The notes: a model not told the origin generated them from the sequence alone. A stretch of 64,000 bases of DNA from Microbacteriaceae bacterium PS02070 (GCA_029959865.1 JASCPE010000002.1:310001-374000); one strand, 5' to 3'. Numbered from the stretch's first letter, positions 51,193-61,431 are shown. A program made the numbers and translations.

Positions 51193-51758
51193 GCGCCGAC
51201 ATCCTGACGGAGCTGCCCGCGCGATCAGCCGTGCGGCGCCCGGAGCTGCGCCCCTTGGGGCAGCCCGCCCCCAAGCGTCGCCCGCGGATGGTCTACGGCA
51301 TCGTGGCGGTCGCCGGGGCAGTCGCGATCGGAGCGGCGCAGATGGGCCTCTCGATCCTCACGACGCAGAGCTCGTATGAGGTCGCCGCGCTGACCTCGCA
51401 GGCACGCGAGGTGACGCTGCAGCAGCAGGTTCTGAAGGACGAGATCGCCGGACTCAGTTCGCCGCAGTTCCTCGCCGCCAACGCGACGGCGCTCGGCATG
51501 GTGATCGACCAGTCACCGAGCTACGTCCGCCTCAGCGATGGTCGGATCACCGGCGCCGGGGAACCGGCTGCGTCGACCTCGTCCGTGGACGCTCTGGGCT
51601 CCTCCAGCGTCGCCAACCTGCTCGTGACCGGCACGACGCTCGTCACCGACCCCGCGGCGACCCTCGGTGAGGGTCAGAAGGTCGATGAGGAGCTGCTCCT
51701 CAATTCTTCGACACCCCCCGCAATCGCCGACGGTCTGCCCACGCCGACCACACACTGA
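51189..51758 (+). CDS. ftsL: FtsL-like septum protein
   Basis: A 189-residue bitopic protein at the ftsL position of the cluster: basic cytoplasmic N terminus, one membrane helix (about 37-57), then a short coiled-coil ([20 protein letters not shown]) and the FtsL-like [12 protein letters not shown] motif near residue 100. The last 85 residues are Ser/Thr/Ala-rich and probably disordered outside the membrane. FtsL bridges FtsQ/FtsB with FtsW/FtsI. ATGA overlap with rsmH. Assigned by position and topology more than by sequence. Confidence 0.82.
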   Translation: MSADILTELPARSAVRRPELRPLGQPAPKRRPRMVYGIVAVAGAVAIGAAQMGLSILTTQSSYEVAALTSQAREVTLQQQVLKDEIAGLSSPQFLAANATALGMVIDQSPSYVRLSDGRITGAGEPAASTSSVDALGSSSVANLLVTGTTLVTDPAATLGEGQKVDEELLLNSSTPPAIADGLPTPTTH

Positions 51759-51763
51759 GATAT

Positions 51764-53581
51764 ATGTCGACCCGAGCCTCTCGCAGCCTTCGTCGTCGAA
51801 CGGTCGTCGCCCTCGCCGTCGTCCTCGCCGTGCTGGCCGCCTTCGTCATCCGCCTGGTCGACATCCAGGTCGTCAACGCCGATCAGCACACCCAGGACGC
51901 GCGCGAGGTCGCCAACATGGAGATCGCGCGTACGGTGTACGGCACGCGGGGTGAGATCACCGACTCTGAAGGCAATGTGCTCGCCACGAGCACGATCCGA
52001 TATGACGTTCAGGTGGATCCTTTCCTCGCCGGCAAAGGCGTGGAAGTGCGTGACGATGAGGGAGAGCTCGTCTACGACGACGCCGGCGATCCGGTGGTAC
52101 GCCCCTGGTCCGAGATCGCCGCAGAGATCGCGGAGATCACCGAGCAGGATCCGGCCGAGGTCCAAGCAGTCGTCGACGACGCTCTGGCCGCCGATGACCA
52201 GGCGCGCTACGGCATCATCAAGAAGTACGTCAGCACGGAGGAGTTCCGCGAACTCGAAGCGCTCGGCTATTCGTTCCTGACGTTCCCCGAGCACCCATCC
52301 CGGATCTACCCCAACGGCGCCGTCGCCGGGAACATTCTGGGATTCGTCGGGTCCGACGGTAACCCTCTGGAAGGCGTCGAGGCACAGCAGGAGTCCTGCC
52401 TGGCGCAGACCGATGGCGAAGTCGTCTATCAGCGCGGCGCCGACGGCGTGGTCATCCCGGGCACGGAGCAGAAGACCGCAGCTGCCGACGGAGGGACGCT
52501 CCAGCTCACGATCGACAGTGACCTGCAGTGGTACCTGCAGCAGATGATGGCCGAAGAGACCAAGCGCGTCGGCGCCGAGTGGGGTGGCGTGCTCGTCGTC
52601 GAGGTCGACACCGGCAAGATCCGGGCCGCCGCCGAAGCTCCGACGGTGGACCCCAATGCTCCCGGAACGTCCTTGGCTGAAGACCGCGGCTCCCGCCTGT
52701 TCCGCTACCAGTACGAGCCCGGTTCGACATTCAAAGCAGTCACCGCCGCGCTCGCGGTGGAAGAGGGCGGCCTCACCCCCACCTCGAGCGTGACGGTTCC
52801 CGACCAGATGGACTTCCCCAACGGGGCGAGCATCAGCGACTCCGAGCCGCACCCGACCGAGCAGATGACGCTCACCGGTGGTCTCGTCAACTCGTCCAAT
52901 GTGGCCATGTCGCAGTTCGGGACAGAGAACGTCAGCGCTCAGGACCGGTACGACTTCCTCGTCAAGGTCGGCGTCGGTCAGGGCACCGCCCTCGACTGGG
53001 CCGGTGAGCCGGACGGGGTCATTCACCCTGCCGACCAGTGGGACGCACAGACGTACTACACGACGACGTTCGGTCAGGCGTTTACGACGACCGTTCCGCA
53101 GGTCGCCAGCGTGTACCAGATGTTCGCCAACGGTGGCCTCCAGATGCCGCTGTCGATCGTCGAATCCTGCACCCTCGCCGACGGCACCGTCGTCGAGCCC
53201 GAGCTCCCCGAGCCCGAACAGGTCATCAGCGAGGAGACGGCCGATCAGGTGAGCCTCATGCTGGAGAACGTCTTCGCGCAGGGGACGATGGCCGAGGATA
53301 TTGCCATTGAGGGCTACCGGATGGCGGGCAAGACCGGTACCGCGCAGGTCTCCGACGGTGAGGGCGGCTATAAGAAGAACCTCTACTTCACGTCGATGAT
53401 CGGCTACGCACCCGCCGAGGACCCGGAGTACGTCGTCATCTCGGTCTTCAACGAACCAAAGTCGCCGCGCATGTCGTCCGCGAACCGCGAGTCGTTGCGG
53501 ATGGCGATGACCCAGGTGCTGACGCACTACCGCGTCATGCCGTCCGAGTCCGAGACGCCGATCCTCCCGATGACGGAGTGA
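51764..53581 (+). CDS. ftsI: Septal penicillin-binding protein, transpeptidase FtsI
   Basis: A 605-residue class B PBP that cross-links septal peptidoglycan. One N-terminal membrane helix (about 14-33), dimerisation domain with ARTVYGTRGEITDSEGNVLA, and transpeptidase domain with SxxK in PGSTFKAVT (Ser321), SxN in SSNVAM and KTG in AGKTGTAQ. No PASTA domains follow, and the protein ends soon after the transpeptidase domain. ATG 51764 is 5 bp after the ftsL-like stop. It works with FtsW, encoded downstream. Confidence 0.96.
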   Translation: MSTRASRSLRRRTVVALAVVLAVLAAFVIRLVDIQVVNADQHTQDAREVANMEIARTVYGTRGEITDSEGNVLATSTIRYDVQVDPFLAGKGVEVRDDEGELVYDDAGDPVVRPWSEIAAEIAEITEQDPAEVQAVVDDALAADDQARYGIIKKYVSTEEFRELEALGYSFLTFPEHPSRIYPNGAVAGNILGFVGSDGNPLEGVEAQQESCLAQTDGEVVYQRGADGVVIPGTEQKTAAADGGTLQLTIDSDLQWYLQQMMAEETKRVGAEWGGVLVVEVDTGKIRAAAEAPTVDPNAPGTSLAEDRGSRLFRYQYEPGSTFKAVTAALAVEEGGLTPTSSVTVPDQMDFPNGASISDSEPHPTEQMTLTGGLVNSSNVAMSQFGTENVSAQDRYDFLVKVGVGQGTALDWAGEPDGVIHPADQWDAQTYYTTTFGQAFTTTVPQVASVYQMFANGGLQMPLSIVESCTLADGTVVEPELPEPEQVISEETADQVSLMLENVFAQGTMAEDIAIEGYRMAGKTGTAQVSDGEGGYKKNLYFTSMIGYAPAEDPEYVVISVFNEPKSPRMSSANRESLRMAMTQVLTHYRVMPSESETPILPMTE

Positions 53582-53609
53582 CGCCCGCGCGTCCGGAAAG
53601 AAACACACA

Positions 53610-55022
53610 ATGATCTCCCTCACCCTCCAGGAAATCGCCTACGCCGTCGCGGGCGAGCTCCGCCTCGCCGGTGCCGACACCCCGGGAACCCCCGTCTCCG
53701 GGGTCGTCGACACGGACTCACGTCTCCTCGGGGAGGGTGACGTATTCGTCGCCAAGCCCGGGGAGACCACCGACGGCCACCACTTCGTCGCGGCTGCGGC
53801 CCGGGAGGGCATCGCGCTCGCGATCGTGGAGCGTCCGGTCGATGCCGACGTCTCCCAGATCGTCGTCGCCGACGTCGTCGACGCCCTCGCGGATCTCGCC
53901 CGAGAGGTCGTCGCCCGCGTTCGCGCCCACGGTCGCTTGCGCGTGGTCGGGATCACGGGCTCCAACGGCAAGACCACCACGAAGAACTTCCTGGCGCGGA
54001 TCCTCGCGGATGAAGGACAGACGGTGGCCCCGCGCGCGTCGTACAACAACGAGGTCGGCGCCCCCGTCACAATGCTTCGCGTGACGGATGACACCGAGTT
54101 CCTCGTCGGCGAATTCGGTGCCGCCGGTCCCGGTCAGATTGCACGGCTTGCGGGGCTCGTCACCCCCGACGTCGGTGTCGTCCTCATGGTCGGCCTCGCG
54201 CATGCCGGGGGATTCGGCGGGGTCGAGGCCACGCAGAAGGCCAAGACCGAACTCGTCGAAGCCATCCGGCCCGGCGGCGTCGCTGTGCTCAACGCCGACG
54301 ATCCACGTGTCGCGGCGATGGAGACGGCGGCGGTCGACGGTGGCGTCAGCGTGCGCTGGTTCGGACGCTCCGCGCGCGCCGACGTGAGGGCCGAGGACAT
54401 CGAGGTCGCGGCGGACGGGACGCGCTGTGTCATCGTCAGCGGCGAGGAGCGGTACCCCTTGCACCTGCGCGTCCTCGGCGAGCATCACATCATGAATGCC
54501 CTGGCGGCGATCACGGCGGCACACGTGTTCGGCGTCTCTGTCGCCGACGCGGTCGCCCGTTTGGAGACGGTCGAGATTGCCGAACGGTGGCGGATGCAGC
54601 CTCTCGGATCGGACCGCGTACGCATCATCAATGACGCGTACAACGCGAGCCCGGACTCGATGTCCGCAGCGCTGCGCACGCTCGCTCAGATCACCGAGCC
54701 CGGTCAGCGCAAGGTCGCTGTGCTGGGTGCGATGAGCGAGCTCGGTGAGGCGGCCGGTGAGGGACACGACAACGTGGGCCTGCTCGCGGTGCGCCTGCGT
54801 ATCGAACGGATCGTGGTCGTCGGGCAGGACGCGCGCCGACTCTTCCTCGCCGCGGTCGGTGAGGGGTCCTGGGACGGTGAGGCCGTCTTCTTTCCCGACG
54901 CCGACGCCGCGTTCGACTACCTGGCGACCGAACTGCGCGACGGCGACCGCGTCCTGGTGAAGTCCTCCAACTCCGCCGGACTCCGCTTCCTCGGCGACCG
55001 TCTGGGAGACTTGTTCTCGTGA
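53610..55022 (+). CDS. murF: UDP-N-acetylmuramoyl-tripeptide--D-alanyl-D-alanine ligase
   Basis: A 470-residue Mur ligase adding D-Ala-D-Ala to the UDP-MurNAc tripeptide. ATP motif GITGSNGKTTTKNFLARIL near 114-132, NEVGAPVTML, EFGAAGPGQIARL and the C-terminal INDAYNASPDSM motif are all present. ATG 53610 lies 28 bp after ftsI with AAAGAAA upstream. Its stop overlaps the GTG of mraY. Confidence 0.97.
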   Translation: MISLTLQEIAYAVAGELRLAGADTPGTPVSGVVDTDSRLLGEGDVFVAKPGETTDGHHFVAAAAREGIALAIVERPVDADVSQIVVADVVDALADLAREVVARVRAHGRLRVVGITGSNGKTTTKNFLARILADEGQTVAPRASYNNEVGAPVTMLRVTDDTEFLVGEFGAAGPGQIARLAGLVTPDVGVVLMVGLAHAGGFGGVEATQKAKTELVEAIRPGGVAVLNADDPRVAAMETAAVDGGVSVRWFGRSARADVRAEDIEVAADGTRCVIVSGEERYPLHLRVLGEHHIMNALAAITAAHVFGVSVADAVARLETVEIAERWRMQPLGSDRVRIINDAYNASPDSMSAALRTLAQITEPGQRKVAVLGAMSELGEAAGEGHDNVGLLAVRLRIERIVVVGQDARRLFLAAVGEGSWDGEAVFFPDADAAFDYLATELRDGDRVLVKSSNSAGLRFLGDRLGDLFS

Positions 55023-56128
55023 GATCACTCCTAGCCGCCGCCGCGATCTCCCTCACCTTCACTCTGCTGCTGACGCCGCTGTTCATCCGGCTGTTCAAGA
55101 AGCTGCAGTGGGGCCAGGTCATCCGCACACCGGAGGACCCGCACAACCCGAGCCACCAGACCAAGCGCGGCACGCCCACGATGGGCGGCATCGTCTTCAT
55201 CTTGGCCACGATCACGGGCTACCTGGTGGGCACTCTCACCGGCGGGTCCCCGCCGACCGTCTCCGGGCTCCTCGTCATCTGGATGATGGTCGGGCTCGCC
55301 GTCATCGGGTTCATCGACGATTACATGAAGGTGCGCCACCAGAACACCCTCGGCCTCAGCGGCTGGCGGAAGGTTCTGGGGCAGGTCGCCGTTGCGGTCC
55401 CGTTCGGTGTCATGGCGCTCACCTTTCCGAACGCGCTCGGTCAGACGCCGGGCTCGGCGTACATCTCGCTCTTCCGAGACATTCCGATGCTCTGGTTCAT
55501 GGTGTTCGGCGGTGTCATCGGCTGGATCCTCTACCTGGCCTGGATCTCGTTCCTCTCCGTCGCGTGGTCCAACGCCACGAACCTCACCGACGGCCTGGAC
55601 GGCCTCGCGACCGGCGCCGGCATCTTCACGATGGGCGCGTACAGCCTCGTCACGTTCTGGCAGGTGCAGCAACGCTGTACGAGCGGAGCGCTCCTGGCGG
55701 CGTACCAGTCCGCCTGTTACGACGTCCGCGACCCCATGGACCTCACGATCATCGCTGCATCCTTCGTCGGCGCCCTGGTCGGATTCCTCTGGTGGAATGC
55801 GCCCAAGGCCAAGATCTTCATGGGTGACACCGGCTCGATGGCGATCGGCGGCGTTATCGTCGCTCTCTCGGTCCTGTCCCGCACCGAGATCCTCGCCGTC
55901 ATCATCGCCGGGTTCTTCATCGTCGCGCCCGGCTCGGTCGTCCTCCAGCGGTATTACTTCAAGGCCACCGGTGGCAAGCGCCTGTTCCTGATGAGTCCGT
56001 TCCACCATCACCTCGAGATGCGCGGCTGGCCGGAAGTGACGATCGTCGTCCGCCTCTGGATCGTGTCTGGCATTCTGGCCGTCACGGGCGTCGGCCTCTT
56101 CTACGTCGCCTGGCTGGCGGCGATATGA
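55019..56128 (+). CDS. mraY: Phospho-N-acetylmuramoyl-pentapeptide transferase
   Basis: A 369-residue membrane enzyme with about ten helices that moves phospho-MurNAc-pentapeptide to undecaprenyl phosphate, forming lipid I. Motifs: NPSHQTKRGTPTMGG, IDDYMKV (Asp pair), NATNLTDGLDGLATG, KIFMGDTGSMAIGG and FHHHLEMRGWPE. Start GTG 55019 overlaps murF, stop overlaps murD (ATGA). An inserted loop with two Cys (QRCTSG, SACYDVRDPMD) follows the GLDGLA motif, as in other actinobacteria. Confidence 0.97.
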   Translation: MRSLLAAAAISLTFTLLLTPLFIRLFKKLQWGQVIRTPEDPHNPSHQTKRGTPTMGGIVFILATITGYLVGTLTGGSPPTVSGLLVIWMMVGLAVIGFIDDYMKVRHQNTLGLSGWRKVLGQVAVAVPFGVMALTFPNALGQTPGSAYISLFRDIPMLWFMVFGGVIGWILYLAWISFLSVAWSNATNLTDGLDGLATGAGIFTMGAYSLVTFWQVQQRCTSGALLAAYQSACYDVRDPMDLTIIAASFVGALVGFLWWNAPKAKIFMGDTGSMAIGGVIVALSVLSRTEILAVIIAGFFIVAPGSVVLQRYYFKATGGKRLFLMSPFHHHLEMRGWPEVTIVVRLWIVSGILAVTGVGLFYVAWLAAI

Positions 56129-57666
56129 GCGCGCCCCTCCACCAACTGACGAGCTGGCACGCCGATTGGAAGGGGCTGCGTGTCGTCGTGCTCGGACTCT
56201 CGGTTACCGGGTTCTCTGTCGCAGACACCCTCGCGGAGCTCGGGGCCGACGTGCTCGTCGTGAGCGAGAAGGCAGACCCGGAGTACGAGCGCATCCTGCC
56301 GGTCATCGGCGTCGCGTCATGGATCGGTCCGCTGAAGGATGTGCCGGAGGTCGTTCGGGAGTATCGCGCCGACGTCATTGTTGCGTCTCCGGGATTCCCG
56401 CCGCACCACGCGGTCATCGCGTGGGCCCGTGCCGAGGGAATCGCGGTGTGGGGCGACATCGAGCTTGCGTGGCGCGTGCGCGACAAGGTGACCCGCGCAG
56501 ACGGTACTCCCGCGGACTGGGTCCTCATCACCGGCACGAACGGCAAGACCACGACGACCCAGCTGACCGCCACGATGCTTGTCGCCGGTGGACTGCGCGC
56601 TGTTCCCGTGGGGAACATCGGCGTGCCGATCCTCGATGCCGTTCGCGATCCCGTCGGGTATGACGCCCTCGTGGTCGAGCTCTCCAGCCACCAGCTCTGG
56701 TACCTGGGCTTGTCGTCGGCGGAGGGAGAGCTCTCGCCACACGCGAGTGTTTGTCTCAATCTCGCCGATGACCACTTGCAGTGGCATGGTTCCTTCCAGG
56801 CCTACCGGGACGCGAAGGCCCTCGTCTACCGGAACACCCGCGTCGCGTGCGTCTACAACAAGGCGGATGAGGCGACGCAGGTGATGGTCGAGGAGGCCGA
56901 CGTGATCGAAGGGTGTCGCGCGATCGGCTTCGACCTCGGCATCCCCGGCCCGAGCGACCTCGGCGTGGTCGACGGCATCCTTGTCGATCGTGCCTTCCTC
57001 GCCGAGCGTCGCACGTCGGCGCTGGAGTTGACCACGGTCGCCGCTCTGGACGAGCAGGGACTTGCCGCCCCGCACATCGTGGCGAACATCCTCGCGGCGG
57101 CCGCTCTCGCCCGCTCTCTCGAGGTCGAGCCCGCCGCCATCGCTGCGGCGCTCGCGCGCTTCCATCTCGACGAGCACCGTATCCAGGTGGTGGCCCGGCA
57201 CAATGGCATCACCTGGGTGGATGACTCGAAGGCAACGAACCCCCACGCTGCAGCCTCGTCGTTGCGCGCCTACCCGGGAGCGATCTGGGTGCTCGGTGGA
57301 CTCTTCAAGGGCGTGGATATCAGCGACCTCGTTGCCGAGCACGGTTCCGGCGTGAAGGCGGCCATCGTCATCGGAGCAGATCGCGCCCCCGTCACGGAGG
57401 CGTTCGCACGACACGCGCCCAGGGTGCCGCTGTTCGAGGTCGACGCCGCGGAAACTGAGAACGTCATGAGGCAGGCCGTCGCACACGCGGCCGGCATCGC
57501 GACCGACGGAGACGTCGTGCTGCTCGCCCCGGCGTCCGCGTCGTTCGATCAGTTCGCGTCATACGGCGAGCGAGGCACACGCTTCGCGGAAGCAGTCAGA
57601 GATCGGATCGAGAGGGGGACCGGCGATGACGACGATTCAGAACCGCCCGGCCCCGCTGCCGGCTGA
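56125..57666 (+). CDS. murD: UDP-N-acetylmuramoylalanine--D-glutamate ligase
   Basis: A 513-residue Mur ligase adding D-Glu. N-terminal VLGLSVTGFSVADTLAELGADV binds UDP, ATP motif ITGTNGKTTTTQLTA near 134-148, and FHLDEHRIQVV, WVDDSKATNPHAA are conserved. It is longer than most MurD (about 450), mainly through a C-terminal Asp/Glu/Pro tail that overlaps the start of ftsW by 41 bp. ATGA overlap with mraY. Confidence 0.96.
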   Translation: MSAPLHQLTSWHADWKGLRVVVLGLSVTGFSVADTLAELGADVLVVSEKADPEYERILPVIGVASWIGPLKDVPEVVREYRADVIVASPGFPPHHAVIAWARAEGIAVWGDIELAWRVRDKVTRADGTPADWVLITGTNGKTTTTQLTATMLVAGGLRAVPVGNIGVPILDAVRDPVGYDALVVELSSHQLWYLGLSSAEGELSPHASVCLNLADDHLQWHGSFQAYRDAKALVYRNTRVACVYNKADEATQVMVEEADVIEGCRAIGFDLGIPGPSDLGVVDGILVDRAFLAERRTSALELTTVAALDEQGLAAPHIVANILAAAALARSLEVEPAAIAAALARFHLDEHRIQVVARHNGITWVDDSKATNPHAAASSLRAYPGAIWVLGGLFKGVDISDLVAEHGSGVKAAIVIGADRAPVTEAFARHAPRVPLFEVDAAETENVMRQAVAHAAGIATDGDVVLLAPASASFDQFASYGERGTRFAEAVRDRIERGTGDDDDSEPPGPAAG

Positions 57667-58876
57667 GCCGTCCAAGAAGGGCTTTGCCGCGCGCGTGAGT
57701 CTCGGTCGCGCATTCCAGCCGCTGTCGAGCGAGTTCCTGCTCATCATGTCGACGGCGCTGATCCTGACCGGGTTCGGACTCGTGATGGTGCTGTCGGCCA
57801 CTATGGCAACCTCCACCGCCGAGGGTCTCAGCCCGTTCGAGGTCGTGGCACGTCAGGGGGTCTTCGCGGTCATCGGCATCCCGATGATGCTCATCGCCTC
57901 GCGCCTTCCGGTCACGTTCTGGAAGCGGATTGCGTGGCCGGCCCTCATTCTCGGCGTGCTCCTGCAGCTGCTCGTGTTCGTTCCCGGGCTCGGCATCGAG
58001 ATGGACGGTAACCGCAACTGGATCTCGATCGCGGGTTACCAGATGCAGCCGTCCGAGTTCCTCAAGCTCGCTCTGGCGGTATGGATGGGATTCATCCTCT
58101 TCCGCAAGCAGACGCTTCTGGGCCTCTGGCGCCACGTGTTCATCCCGGTGGTCCCCGTGGCCGCGCTCGCGATCGGAACGGTCATCGGCGGTCGTGACCT
58201 CGGCACCGCGATGATTCTCGTCTTGATCGTCCTCGGCTGCCTCTTCTTCTCGGGTGTCAAGCTCCGTCTTTTCCTCATTCCGCTCATCGGCGCGGCTGCG
58301 TTCGTGGCGTTCTTCGCCATCAGCAGCCCGAACCGCATGGAGCGGATCATGAGCTTCCTGAACCCGAACTGCGTCCAGGACTACACGGGGTCCTGCTACC
58401 AGCCACTGCACGGCATCTGGGGACTGGCGGGAGGCGGGATCTTCGGACTCGGGCTCGGCAACTCGCGGGAGAAGTACTCCTGGCTCCCTGCCGCGGCGCA
58501 CGACTACATCTTCGCCATCGTCGGTGAAGAGCTCGGACTCATCGGTTGCCTCGTCGTGCTCGCTCTCTTCACGCTGTTCGCCGTGGGAGCGTTCCGCATC
58601 ATCCGCAAGACCGACGACATGTTCATCCGTATCGTCGCCGGAGGCATCACGGTCTGGATCGTCGGCCAGGCGCTGATCAACATCGGCGTCGTCCTGCGCG
58701 TCTTCCCCGTCCTCGGAGTGCCCCTTCCCTTCATGTCTCAGGGCGGCACGTCGCTCCTCGCGGTGCTCCTGGCCAGCGGCATCCTGCTCTCCTTCGCCCG
58801 CACTCTCCCGTCCGCAACGCCCGTGACGTCACGTCCGGCGCGCCCCGGCACCGTCCCCGCGCGCACCGCCCGGTAG
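57626..58876 (+). CDS. ftsW: Lipid II polymerase FtsW (SEDS family)
   Basis: A 416-residue membrane protein with ten predicted helices of the SEDS glycosyltransferase family that works with FtsI in septal wall synthesis. Seen: GFGLVMVLSATMATS, NRNWISIAGYQMQPSEFLKL, GGRDLGTAMIL, FAIVGEELGLIG and FPVLGVPLPFMSQGGTSL (conserved SEDS segments). ATG 57626 lies inside murD, in another frame, with a G-run 5-10 nt upstream. A hydrophilic N terminus of about 40 residues precedes TM1. The stop TAG is also the start of a TAGTCT hexamer before murG. Confidence 0.95.
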   Translation: MTTIQNRPAPLPAEPSKKGFAARVSLGRAFQPLSSEFLLIMSTALILTGFGLVMVLSATMATSTAEGLSPFEVVARQGVFAVIGIPMMLIASRLPVTFWKRIAWPALILGVLLQLLVFVPGLGIEMDGNRNWISIAGYQMQPSEFLKLALAVWMGFILFRKQTLLGLWRHVFIPVVPVAALAIGTVIGGRDLGTAMILVLIVLGCLFFSGVKLRLFLIPLIGAAAFVAFFAISSPNRMERIMSFLNPNCVQDYTGSCYQPLHGIWGLAGGGIFGLGLGNSREKYSWLPAAAHDYIFAIVGEELGLIGCLVVLALFTLFAVGAFRIIRKTDDMFIRIVAGGITVWIVGQALINIGVVLRVFPVLGVPLPFMSQGGTSLLAVLLASGILLSFARTLPSATPVTSRPARPGTVPARTAR

Positions 58877-58886
58877 TCTCGATCCG

Positions 58887-59963
58887 ATGACCAGGTACCT
58901 CCTGGCCGGTGGGGGAACCGCCGGCCACGTCAATCCGCTGCTCGCCGTCGCTGACGCCCTCCGTGCGCGTCACCCCGAGGACGAGGTGTACGTACTCGGC
59001 ACCCGGGAAGGGCTGGAAGCCCGCCTCGTTCCCGAACGCGGTCATGAGCTGTTGTTCGTGGACAAGGTGCCGTTCCCGCGCCGACCGGACGCCGCAGCCG
59101 CACGCTTTCCCTTCCGTCTGCGCCATGCGGTCGCGCAGGTGCGAGCGATTCTGCGTGAGCGTGACATCGACGTCCTGATCGGCTTCGGCGGCTACGCTGC
59201 GGCGCCCGCGTACCTCGCGGCATGGCGGGAGAAGATCCCCTTCGTCGTCCACGAAGCCAACGCGAAGCCGGGCCTCGCGAACATCCTGGGTGCGCGTGCT
59301 GCTACGGCGACCGGCGTGGCGTTCGAGGGCACCAAACTGCGCGGCAGCGAGGTCGTCGGAATGCCGCTGCGGCGAGAGATCGTCGACCTCGACGCGCCCG
59401 CACGGCGTGACGAAGCCGCTGCCTTCTTCGACCTTGACCCGCAGCGTCCGGTCCTCCTGGTCTTCGGCGGCTCGCTGGGTGCGCGCCGGATCAATGAGGC
59501 ACTCGCGGGAGCATGGCGCGACATCGTCGATGCCGGGTGGCAGATCGTCCACGCGGTGGGGGAGAAGAACACCATCGCCGATCCAGAGCATCCCGACTAC
59601 CGCGTCGTTGCATACCTGGACCGGATGGACCTCGCCTTCGCCCTCGCCGATCTGATCGTCGCCCGCAGTGGTGCCGCCACGGTCAGCGAGATCAGTGCGC
59701 TCGGGATCCCCGCCGTCTACATCCCCTACGCCGTCGGAAATGGAGAGCAGGCACTGAACGCCGCGTCGGCGGTGGCAGCGGGTGCTGCGCTCGTCATCTC
59801 CGATGCGGACTTCACGCCGGAGCGCATCCGCGGCGAGCTCGTGCCGCTCCTCAAGGATGATCCCCAACGGGAGCGCATGCGCGTCGCGGCGTCGGCCGTC
59901 GGGACCAGGCGTGGGGCGGAGAACGTGATCGCGTTGGCTGATCGTGCACAGAGCGCCCGCTGA
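58887..59963 (+). CDS. murG: Undecaprenyl-PP-MurNAc-pentapeptide GlcNAc transferase
   Basis: A 358-residue GT28 enzyme that turns lipid I into lipid II on the inner membrane face. GGGTAGHVNPLLAVADAL at the N terminus, VHEANAKPGLAN, VFGGSLGARRINEAL and ARSGAATVSEISALGIPAVYIP are the family motifs. No Shine-Dalgarno is seen; TAGTCT starts 13 nt before the ATG and leaves 7 nt, so an internal leaderless promoter is possible in addition to the operon. Confidence 0.97.
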   Translation: MTRYLLAGGGTAGHVNPLLAVADALRARHPEDEVYVLGTREGLEARLVPERGHELLFVDKVPFPRRPDAAAARFPFRLRHAVAQVRAILRERDIDVLIGFGGYAAAPAYLAAWREKIPFVVHEANAKPGLANILGARAATATGVAFEGTKLRGSEVVGMPLRREIVDLDAPARRDEAAAFFDLDPQRPVLLVFGGSLGARRINEALAGAWRDIVDAGWQIVHAVGEKNTIADPEHPDYRVVAYLDRMDLAFALADLIVARSGAATVSEISALGIPAVYIPYAVGNGEQALNAASAVAAGAALVISDADFTPERIRGELVPLLKDDPQRERMRVAASAVGTRRGAENVIALADRAQSAR

Positions 59964-60015
59964 CCGGTATCGAGAAACGACGCGCGCCACGCGGCCCGAA
60001 CCGGTCCGGCAAACC

Positions 60016-60021
60016 TAGACT
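60016..60021 (+). promoter_or_regulatory. Putative internal promoter before murC
   Basis: TAGACT ends 9 nt before ATG 60031 in the 67-bp gap after murG. No ribosome-binding site is evident, so a short-leader transcript for murC-ftsQ is likely. Confidence 0.45.
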
Positions 60022-60030
60022 GTTCAGGTC

Positions 60031-61428
60031 ATGCTTCGCCCTGATCTGAGTCTCCCGATTCCCCGCGATATCCGCGCCGCACACTTCATCGGCATCGGCG
60101 GGTCGGGCATGTCCGGCCTCGCCGGAATGTTCCTGGATCGAGGCATCCGCGTCTCCGGTTCGGACCGCGCGGACAGCGCCGCACTCCAACGCCTCGCAGG
60201 TCGCGGAGCCGACGTCCATGTCGGTCATGACGCGGCCCATCTGCCCGAGGACGTCGACGTCGTCGTGCACACCGGGGCCATCTGGCCGGAGAACCCGGAG
60301 TACCTCCGCGCGAAGGAACGGGGCCTGCACGTGCTGCACCGCTCGCAGGCGCTGCACTGGCTCGTGGGTGGGCGCCGCCTTGTATCGGTCGCGGGTGCCC
60401 ACGGTAAGACCACGTCGACGGGAATGATCGTCACCGCCCTGCGCGCGACCGGTGAGGACCTCACGTTCGTCAATGGCGGTGTGATCGCCTCGCTCGGCAC
60501 CTCCAGCGGCACCGGCTCCGGGGACCTGTTCGTCATCGAAGCGGACGAGTCCGATGGGACGTTCCTCCTCTACGACACGGCCATCGCGCTCATCACGAAT
60601 GTCGACCCCGATCACCTTGACCACTGGGGCAGTCGGGAAGCGTTCTACGACGGCTTCGTGCGCTTCGCCGACGCGGCGTCAGAAGCCGTCGTGATCTCCT
60701 CGGACGACTCGGGTGCGCAAGAAGTGACCCGGGCGTTGTCGCACCCGAACGTCGTGACCTTCGGCACCGCCGAGAACGCCGACGTGCGCGTCACCGACAT
60801 CACGACAGAAGGACCCGTCGCCTTCACCGTCACCGCCCGCGGCGAGAGTGCGCACGGCCAGCTTGCTGTGCCTGGGGCCCATAACGCGATCAACGCCGCG
60901 GGCGCTGTGGCCGTTCTTCTTACCCTCGGCCACGACCTCGCCTCCGCCGTCCGCGCGGTCGAGGAGTTCGGCGGCACCGTGCGGCGGTTCGAACTGCACG
61001 GCACTGCTCACGGCGTGAGCGTCTACGACGATTACGCTCACCATCCGACCGAGGTCGCCGCAGCCCTCGCGGGGGCTCGCACCGTCGTCGGCGAGGGGCG
61101 CATCATCGCGCTTCATCAGCCGCACACGTACTCCCGCACGCAGACGATGTACCGCGAGTTCGCGGAGGTGCTGGAGACACTCGCCGATCACACCGTCGTC
61201 CTCGATGTCTACGGTGCCCGCGAGGACCCCATTCCCGGCGTGACCGGGGAGCTGGTCAGCGGTGCATTCCACGATCCGGACCATGTCCACTTCGTCGCCG
61301 ACTGGCAATCCGCCGCCGACTACACCGCGTCGATCGCGCGCGAGGGGGACTTCGTCATCACCCTCGGCTGCGGCAACGTCTATCAGATCATTCCGCAGGT
61401 GCTGGACGCCCTGGCAGGCAAGGAGTGA
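60031..61428 (+). CDS. murC: UDP-N-acetylmuramate--L-alanine ligase
   Basis: A 465-residue Mur ligase that adds the first L-Ala. [20 protein letters not shown] near 20-39, ATP motif [14 protein letters not shown] near 119-132, [11 protein letters not shown]-like [28 protein letters not shown] and [12 protein letters not shown] are present. ATG 60031 with a possible own promoter. ftsQ begins 3 bp after its stop. Confidence 0.97.
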   Translation: MLRPDLSLPIPRDIRAAHFIGIGGSGMSGLAGMFLDRGIRVSGSDRADSAALQRLAGRGADVHVGHDAAHLPEDVDVVVHTGAIWPENPEYLRAKERGLHVLHRSQALHWLVGGRRLVSVAGAHGKTTSTGMIVTALRATGEDLTFVNGGVIASLGTSSGTGSGDLFVIEADESDGTFLLYDTAIALITNVDPDHLDHWGSREAFYDGFVRFADAASEAVVISSDDSGAQEVTRALSHPNVVTFGTAENADVRVTDITTEGPVAFTVTARGESAHGQLAVPGAHNAINAAGAVAVLLTLGHDLASAVRAVEEFGGTVRRFELHGTAHGVSVYDDYAHHPTEVAAALAGARTVVGEGRIIALHQPHTYSRTQTMYREFAEVLETLADHTVVLDVYGAREDPIPGVTGELVSGAFHDPDHVHFVADWQSAADYTASIAREGDFVITLGCGNVYQIIPQVLDALAGKE

Positions 61429-61431
61429 CGG

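Noticed and set aside
51674-53623. 649-codon reverse frame opposite ftsI
   Set aside because: Pure shadow of a well-defined PBP gene; no family-like segment.
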